Of a stretch of DNA of 9,907 bases, positions 5,319 through 9,907 are shown in pieces. The notes under the pieces are model-generated. The model was not told where the DNA came from, searched no databases, and was given only the letters and a program-made list of their open reading frames with translations. The stretch is from an uncultured Chthoniobacterales bacterium (GTDB lineage Bacteria; Verrucomicrobiota; Verrucomicrobiia; Chthoniobacterales; UBA10450), in assembly GCA_955652255.1 (NCBI GenBank), contig CATPAW010000093.1, positions 1-9,907 on the forward strand. The letters run 5' to 3'. The translations under genes were made by a program, and so were the position numbers. Numbering within the stretch: the first letter of the stretch is position 1; the number at the start of each line of letters is the position of its first letter.

Positions 5319-7706
5319 GTGCCCCCTGTTCTCGAATCGCCCACAATCGACCCGCGCGCGCAAGATCGACAATCTCCTTTCGCGCGCCGGCTCGTAATCA
5401 GCGTGGGGCGCTTCGTGGCGGTGATTGCACTTTCGGCCCTGCTTAGCGGCGGATGGTATCTTTCGAAAAAAGGCTTTGGCCGGCAGTGGCGTTATCGCGT
5501 TGTCGAAGAACTGCACAAGCGCGGCGTCGAAGCCTCCGTCGGCCGCCTCACGCTCGATCCGTTTCGCGGTCTGGTCGCGAAGGATGTGCGCATTTTCGAC
5601 TACAAAAAGCGCGAAAATACGCTCGCCCGTATCAGCGAAATTTCGCTCGACATCAATTACGCCGCGCTCATCCATCATGAGCCGTTTCTCAATGCGCTCG
5701 ATGTGCGCGACGCGCAAATCACGTTGCCGCTCAAGAGCGCGGAGGGCGGAGTGGAGCGGGCGCAGCTGAAAAACTTCCGCGCGCACGTTTATTTTCCGCC
5801 CGAACAAATTTATGTCAGTCAGGCCGAAGGATTTTTTTGCGGGATGCGAATTTCGGCGACCGGTCAATTGATCAAACGCGCAAATTACATGCCTTCGCCG
5901 GAAGCTTCGAAAGAAGAATGGCAAAAGCGATTATCGATGTTGCACCGCGCGGTGACGGAGTTGCAAAAGTTCATATTCCCGCGTGATCATCCTTCTTTGC
6001 AGGTAAAATTCAGCGGAGACCTCGCGCAAATGGAGGATGCGCGAGTCGAGGCGACGCTACGAGGCGGGCAATTGCAGCGCGGCCAATATGAAATCCGCGA
6101 TTTGTCCGCGGCTGCGGAATGGGCCGATCAACGCCTGAATATCAGTCGATGTGAATGGAAAGATCACGCGGGAAGCTTCGCCGGACGCGCCACTTGGAGC
6201 CGGCAAAGCAACGAGGCAGTTTTTCAAGCGCACAGCACTCTGGATCTAAAAGCTTTTCTCGATGCTTTCGGACTCGGGCGTTCGCTTCGGGACGCGACGT
6301 TTTACGCGCCGCCTTTAGTGGAGCTTTCCGGGTCGGCAAATTTCGGAGATGATCGGCCGCAATTAAAAATCATCGGTCATACTGCTGTTGACAGCTTTGC
6401 CTATAAGACAGTGCCGTTCGCCGATTTGAGCGCCGATTTTTCCTGGGATGGCGAGCGCGCGTTGCTCCGCGACGTGCGCCTTCGACATCAAAGCGGCCAG
6501 CTCAATGCGAATCTGTTCGAGGCGCCGAACGATTTCCGGCTAAACATCGACAGCACAATCAATCTAGGCGCACTGCGCCCCTTGCTCTCGGCCGAACCCG
6601 GTCAGTTTCTCAGCGAATGGGAATGGCCGCGTCCGCCCACCGTTCACCTCGTTATCCGCGGCCCGGATCGAAAACCAGAGACGTGGAAAGGCGAGGGAAC
6701 CGTGGCGCTGGATCGAACTCGATTTCGCGGTGTTTGGATGAATTCAGCAAGCGCCAAAATCCGCTTCGGCGATGGCGCGATCACCTACGACGACCTGCGC
6801 GTCGCGCGCGATGAAGGCATCGGCACCGGAGCTTTCACCTACGATTTCAAAAACCATGAAGTTCGCGTCGCAAATGTCAAAGCAACGTTGCGCCCCGCTG
6901 AGGCGATCTTTTGGATCGACCCGACGCTCTGGAAGGCTGTTGCGCCCTACAAGTTCCAGCAGCCGCCGAATATTAGCGCAAATGGCATTTACCAATTTCG
7001 CGGCGGCAAGAAAACGCGACTCGAAGTCACGGTCGATGCAGCGAACGGCATGGAATACGGTTTTCTGGGTAAAACGTTGCCCTTCGATCACGTCTCGGGA
7101 CGGCTTCTTTTCACGAACGACCGGTTGCAACTTGTCGATCTTAGGGGGGCGTTGTTCTCCGGCACGGTCCGCGGCACCGCCGATATTTCGCTCGCACATA
7201 ACGATCCTCATTATCATGCGAGCGTTGCCGTTGCCGGGATCGATTTCCCGCATCTGACCGATCTTTATTACCAATATAAGACCGCACGCGGCGAGCTGAG
7301 CGGCAGCTACGATTTTGCCGGGCTCGGCAGCGATGCCCGCACCATGCGCGGCAACGGAAAAGTGGAAGTGACCAATGGCGATGTATTCGCCATCCCGATT
7401 TTCGGTCCGCTTTCGGAAATTCTGAACCATATTGTGCCCGGAACCGGTTACAGCATCGCGCGCAAAGCCGGCGCGACTTTCACCATCAAAGACGGAATCA
7501 TTCACACCGACGATTTTGAAGCCGCCGGCACACTTTTCGGCATGCTCGGCCACGGCGACATTCATTTTCTCGACGACAAATTGAACTTCGAAGTGCGGAT
7601 GAACGCGAATGGGCCCGGCATGTTGCTCACGCCGATGTATAAACTTTTCGAATATGTCGGGGAAGGAAGCCTGAAAAAGCCGGATTGGCACCCGAAACGA
7701 TTTTAG
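5319..7706 (+). CDS. AsmA-like inner-membrane-anchored protein
   Basis: A 795-residue protein of the AsmA/TamB-like class, probably anchored in the inner membrane and extending into the periplasm. A short basic tail with FARR is followed by one transmembrane helix at about residues 25-47 (LVISVGRFVAVIALSALLSG). The AsmA-type N-terminal region follows, including DPFRGLVAKDVRIFDYKK (80-97). A long beta-rich middle (about 100-660) has repeated strand patterns, e.g. LDRTRFRGVWMNSASAKIRF and FSGTVRGTADISL. The C-terminus (about 675-795) matches the AsmA-like C-terminal region: RGNGKVEVTNGDVFAIPIFG, ATFTIKDGIIHTDDFEAAGT and LNFEVRMNANGPGML. Such proteins are thought to carry phospholipids between membranes or affect outer-membrane assembly; a role here is inference. 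The start is GTG at 5319, preceded by a GAGAGA string; no better in-frame start is obvious. nfo begins 17 bp after its stop. Confidence 0.88.
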   Translation: MPPVLESPTIDPRAQDRQSPFARRLVISVGRFVAVIALSALLSGGWYLSKKGFGRQWRYRVVEELHKRGVEASVGRLTLDPFRGLVAKDVRIFDYKKRENTLARISEISLDINYAALIHHEPFLNALDVRDAQITLPLKSAEGGVERAQLKNFRAHVYFPPEQIYVSQAEGFFCGMRISATGQLIKRANYMPSPEASKEEWQKRLSMLHRAVTELQKFIFPRDHPSLQVKFSGDLAQMEDARVEATLRGGQLQRGQYEIRDLSAAAEWADQRLNISRCEWKDHAGSFAGRATWSRQSNEAVFQAHSTLDLKAFLDAFGLGRSLRDATFYAPPLVELSGSANFGDDRPQLKIIGHTAVDSFAYKTVPFADLSADFSWDGERALLRDVRLRHQSGQLNANLFEAPNDFRLNIDSTINLGALRPLLSAEPGQFLSEWEWPRPPTVHLVIRGPDRKPETWKGEGTVALDRTRFRGVWMNSASAKIRFGDGAITYDDLRVARDEGIGTGAFTYDFKNHEVRVANVKATLRPAEAIFWIDPTLWKAVAPYKFQQPPNISANGIYQFRGGKKTRLEVTVDAANGMEYGFLGKTLPFDHVSGRLLFTNDRLQLVDLRGALFSGTVRGTADISLAHNDPHYHASVAVAGIDFPHLTDLYYQYKTARGELSGSYDFAGLGSDARTMRGNGKVEVTNGDVFAIPIFGPLSEILNHIVPGTGYSIARKAGATFTIKDGIIHTDDFEAAGTLFGMLGHGDIHFLDDKLNFEVRMNANGPGMLLTPMYKLFEYVGEGSLKKPDWHPKRF

Positions 7707-7707
7707 C

Positions 7708-7792
7708 AATTGCGGATTGCGGAATGAAGAAGGCGCGGATCAGACCACGACGCTCCGGCCAATCGGCCATCCGCGATCCGCGATCCGCAATT
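7708..7792. repeat. Inverted 7-nt periodic element straddling the nfo start
   Basis: The left arm is AATTGCGGATTGCGGA (7708-7723) and the right arm is TCCGCGATCCGCAATT (7777-7792). They are reverse complements at 15 of 16 positions, the exception being a G-U pair. Both arms are built from 7-nt words: AATTGCG/GATTGCG on the left; ATCCGCG, ATCCGCG, ATCCGCA on the right. The 53-nt loop begins exactly at the ATG (7724) used for nfo. It lies between the AsmA-like stop (7706) and the conserved start of endonuclease IV. Confidence 0.75.
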
Positions 7793-8632
7793 CTTTTAGG
7801 CGCACACATGTCGATCGGCGGAGGCGTGCACATGGCGATCGAGCGCGCCTGCTCGATCAAGTGCCGCGCCATGCAGATGTTCGTGAAGAACAACATGCAA
7901 TGGTTCGCTCGCCCGCTCACGCGTGATGAAATTCGCGCTTTCCTGGAACATCGAGAACGGGGCGAGCTCTTGTCGATCTTTGCCCACGCGAACTATCTGA
8001 TCAATCTCGCCGCCACCAATCCGCAGTTTCACGCGAACTCTTTGCACGCCTTGTCCGAAGAACTCACGCGTGCGGACCAACTGAAATTACCATTTTTAGT
8101 TCTCCATCCCGGCGCGCATCTTGGCGCCGGCGAAGAAGCGGGACTCAAGAAAATCGTTGCTTCCATCGACAAAGTGCTGAGGAAATTGCCGAAATTAAAA
8201 ACGCGAATCGCGCTTGAGACGACGGCCGGACAAGGCTCATGTCTTGGTCACACTTTCAAGCAGATCGCCTTCATCTTCGACAATGTACGCGAACCGCAGC
8301 GGCTTTGTGTTTGCCTGGACACGGCCCACGTTTTTGCCGCCGGTTATGATATTGGAAGTAAAGCTGCGATCAAAAAAACATTTCGCGAGTTCGATCGCAC
8401 GATCGGACTCGAGCGCCTCGTCGCCATTCATGTGAACGATTCCAAAACCGCGCGCGGCTCGCGGGTAGATCGACATGAACATATCGGCAAAGGCAAAATT
8501 GGTTTGGACGCGTTTCGTTTCATCATGCGCGACCGCCGTTTCGGCAACATTCCAAAAGTCTTGGAAACACCCAAAGGTAAAGATCTCCGCGAAGACGTCG
8601 AGAATTTGAACACGCTGCGCGGGTTGCTGTAG
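7724..8632 (+). CDS. nfo: Endonuclease IV (AP endonuclease, zinc-dependent)
   Basis: Endonuclease IV cuts DNA at abasic sites and removes 3'-blocking groups in base-excision repair, using three metal ions. Numbered from ATG 7724 (302 residues), all nine ligands known from the E. coli enzyme are present: His88 (AHANYLINL), His128 (LVLHPGAHL), Glu165 (ALETTAGQG), Asp199 and His202 (CLDTAHVFAAGYD), His236 (AIHVNDSK), Asp249 and His251 (SRVDRHEHIGKG) and Glu281 (KVLETP). The conserved fold begins LLGAHMSIGGG (24-34), so about 22 residues before it (ending AIRDPRSAI) are encoded by an inverted repeat and look like an accretion. Start choices are ATG 7724, a non-standard ATT at 7790 that would give the family-like MLLGAHMS, or ATG 7808, which would remove the first strand. 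The stop TAG lies at the edge of a hairpin element. It is likely co-transcribed with the AsmA-like gene. Confidence 0.96.
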   Translation: MKKARIRPRRSGQSAIRDPRSAILLGAHMSIGGGVHMAIERACSIKCRAMQMFVKNNMQWFARPLTRDEIRAFLEHRERGELLSIFAHANYLINLAATNPQFHANSLHALSEELTRADQLKLPFLVLHPGAHLGAGEEAGLKKIVASIDKVLRKLPKLKTRIALETTAGQGSCLGHTFKQIAFIFDNVREPQRLCVCLDTAHVFAAGYDIGSKAAIKKTFREFDRTIGLERLVAIHVNDSKTARGSRVDRHEHIGKGKIGLDAFRFIMRDRRFGNIPKVLETPKGKDLREDVENLNTLRGLL

Positions 8633-8690
8633 TGGCCGCCGTCTCGGCGGCAATGAAGCAACGCGCCGCTGAGGACAGCGGCCGCTCCAA
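8630..8690. repeat. Double-hairpin palindromic element (REP-like), copy 2, overlapping the nfo stop
   Basis: Hairpin A is GCCGCCG (8635-8641), loop TCT, CGGCGGC (8645-8651), perfect. A 13-nt linker follows. Hairpin B is GCCGCTG (8665-8671), loop AGGA, CAGCGGC (8676-8682), perfect. The outer ends AGTGGCC and GGCCGCT are near inverted repeats with one G-U pair. The TAG stop of nfo is within the first bases of the element. It lies between two convergent genes (nfo and DUF4870) and could stall transcription from both sides, but no T-run makes it a standard terminator. Confidence 0.7.
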
Positions 8691-8693
8691 CCG

Positions 8694-9056
8694 TTATTTA
8701 ATCAGCCGGATGGCGAGCGGATAACGGTACAACTTGCCTTCGCTCGCTTGAATCGATGCGATGATAACGAAAACGATATTCAAGATGTGTAGGACGGCGA
8801 GGATGAAGAAGCCGATCAAAACCAGGCAGAGCACGGCCGCGATCAGATTGTAAATCAACATCGACAATTGAAAGTTGAGCGACTCTTTGCCGTGCGCGTC
8901 GATCTCGGCCGAATCCGTGCGCTTGGCCAGCCAAACGATCAGCGGCCCGACGATGTGGCCGGCCACCGGCACTAAAAATCCAACCAGCGCGGTCGCGTGA
9001 GCCAGCACGCACCAGGTCCGCACGTTTGAAGATGTCGCTGTTGTTGTGGGTTCCAT
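8694..9056 (-). CDS. DUF4870 small membrane protein
   Basis: A 120-residue protein of the DUF4870 (formerly Tic20-like) type, with three hydrophobic segments (about 15-43, 64-84 and 86-101). Family features seen are WCVLAHATALVGFLVPVAGH (15-34), the PLIVWLAKR loop (38-46), IDAHGKESLNFQLSMLIY (52-69) and the closing EGKLYRYPLAIRLI (106-119). The inner-membrane location follows from the helices; the function of the family is unknown. The ATG at 9056 is two bases after the murA stop (TGA-TT-ATG). Its Shine-Dalgarno AAAGG lies inside the last codons of murA, so it is almost certainly translated from the murA message. No functional link to peptidoglycan synthesis can be shown from sequence. Confidence 0.92.
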   Translation of the reverse strand: MEPTTTATSSNVRTWCVLAHATALVGFLVPVAGHIVGPLIVWLAKRTDSAEIDAHGKESLNFQLSMLIYNLIAAVLCLVLIGFFILAVLHILNIVFVIIASIQASEGKLYRYPLAIRLIK

Positions 9057-9058
9057 AA

Positions 9059-9907
9059 TCAGCCTTTCACTCGCTCGATGTGCGCGCCGAGCTCGCTCAA
9101 TTTTTCATCGAGATGTTCGTAGCCGCGGTCGATGTGATAAACACGACCTACTTCGGTGACGCCGTCCGCCTTCAAGCCCGCCAGGACAAGCGCGGCGGAA
9201 GCACGCAGATCACTCGCCATCACTGGAGCGCCAAAAAGGTGATCGACGCCCTGGATGACCGCAGTCGGTCCCTCAAGATCGACATGTGCGCCCATCCGCG
9301 TTAACTCAGCGACATGCATGTAGCGTTGCGGAAAAATGTTCTCTGTGATGACGCTGATGCCGTCTGTCGTCGAGAGTAGCGCGCACATTTGCGCCTGCAT
9401 GTCGGTGGGAAAACCTGGATACGGCTCCGTCGCCAGCTCGACGGATTTGGTTTCGCTGTTTGGTGAAACGGAAATCGAGTCGCCTGTCGCTTCAAGTCGA
9501 AAACCACAATTCCCAAGCGCGTTCGTGACCGCTTTCACGTGCTCCGGCGTTACGCGCTTTATCGTAATTCCGTTCCCACAAATCGCGCCCGCGACCAGAA
9601 ATGTTCCCGCTTCAATCCGGTCGGGAATGATGTCGTGCTCGACGCCGTGCAATTCTTTTACGCCTTCGATAATCAGACGGCGCGTGCCGGCGCCTTCGAT
9701 CTTTGCGCCCATCTTGTTCAAAAAATTTGCGAGATCGACAACTTCCGGTTCCTGCGCCGCGCCCTCGATCACGGTTGTTCCCTCCGCCAGCACCGCCGCC
9801 ATCATGACGTTGTCCGTGCCGAGGACCGTCGGACCAAACTTCCCGCGCAGGTTGATGACGGCGCCGCTCAATTTCGGCGCAAACACTTTTATATTGCCGC
9901 TCTCCAC
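9059..9907 (-). CDS. murA: UDP-N-acetylglucosamine 1-carboxyvinyltransferase (C-terminal two thirds; 5' end beyond window)
   Basis: MurA carries out the first committed step of peptidoglycan synthesis in the cytoplasm, adding enolpyruvate from PEP to UDP-GlcNAc. The window holds 282 codons plus the TGA stop; the family is about 420 residues, so roughly a third is missing to the right. The codon at the edge is GTG for an internal valine, not a start. Visible family motifs, numbered from the edge: LGTDNVMMAAVLAEGTT (29-45), EPEVVDLANFLNKMGA (53-68), PDRIEAGTFLVAGA (96-109), PYPGFPTDMQAQM (162-174) with Asp169 corresponding to the catalytic Asp305 of E. coli, MASDLRASAALVLAGL (230-245) and HIDRGYEHLDEKLSELGA (258-275). 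The fosfomycin-target Cys/Asp115 loop is outside the window, so fosfomycin sensitivity cannot be predicted. The DUF4870 gene follows two bases after the stop. Confidence 0.98.
   Translation of the reverse strand: MESGNIKVFAPKLSGAVINLRGKFGPTVLGTDNVMMAAVLAEGTTVIEGAAQEPEVVDLANFLNKMGAKIEGAGTRRLIIEGVKELHGVEHDIIPDRIEAGTFLVAGAICGNGITIKRVTPEHVKAVTNALGNCGFRLEATGDSISVSPNSETKSVELATEPYPGFPTDMQAQMCALLSTTDGISVITENIFPQRYMHVAELTRMGAHVDLEGPTAVIQGVDHLFGAPVMASDLRASAALVLAGLKADGVTEVGRVYHIDRGYEHLDEKLSELGAHIERVKG
9063..9067 (-). promoter_or_regulatory. Shine-Dalgarno site for DUF4870 inside murA
   Basis: On the minus strand, AAAGG lies six bases before the ATG at 9054-9056 and overlaps the final Lys-Gly codons of murA. 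It supports this start and translational coupling. Confidence 0.65.

Noticed and set aside
6744..7709. Long open frame of 321 codons on the minus strand inside the AsmA-like gene
   Set aside because: It is antisense to a well-supported plus-strand gene and encodes nothing recognisable; it comes from GC-biased third positions.
7685..7723. TTG at 7685 as the nfo start
   Set aside because: It lies inside the AsmA-like gene and would add still more residues before the conserved fold; ATG 7724 is closer and stronger.

Overview
The window looks like chromosomal DNA of a Gram-negative bacterium of the Verrucomicrobia, probably a soil Chthoniobacterales/Spartobacteria type. The reasons are the outer-membrane-biogenesis style AsmA-like protein, the mix of protein families (degenerate LysM/YkuD protein, DUF420, DUF2007, DUF4870), moderately high GC, and gene gaps filled with degenerate 7-9 nt iterated words and double-hairpin elements. 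This placement is inference from style and recognised families. No rRNA, tRNA, CRISPR array or transposase gene was seen.

Layout. 1-243 (-) is the N-terminal part of a COG4947-like esterase running off the left edge. It is divergent from a complete alpha/beta-hydrolase esterase (327-1202, +). A 42-residue proline-rich micro-ORF (1212-1340, -) and a 7-nt periodic array (1359-1421) follow. Then comes a minus-strand block: LysM plus degenerate L,D-transpeptidase protein (3309-4148), accA (2229-3215), and a secreted papain-like protein of unknown role (1424-2227) whose ATG lies one base after the accA stop. Further right, also on the minus strand, are a DUF420 membrane protein (4743-5186) and a DUF2007 plus zinc-ribbon protein (4244-4699). 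A double-hairpin element (5214-5280) separates these from two plus-strand genes: a 795-residue AsmA-like protein (5319-7706) and nfo, endonuclease IV (7724-8632). A second double-hairpin element (8630-8690) sits at the end of nfo. The right end is a minus-strand pair, murA (partial, 9059-9907) and a DUF4870 membrane protein (8694-9056).

The recognisable functions are housekeeping: fatty-acid synthesis (accA), peptidoglycan precursor synthesis (murA), base-excision repair (nfo) and envelope maintenance (AsmA-like, LysM/YkuD-like). I see no clear defence or biosynthetic system. The items most worth following up are the LysM protein that has kept the YkuD fold but lost its catalytic motif, the proline-rich micro-ORF with mixed proline codons, the secreted papain-like protein coupled to accA, and the repeat elements, one of which straddles the start of nfo while another supplies its stop codon.
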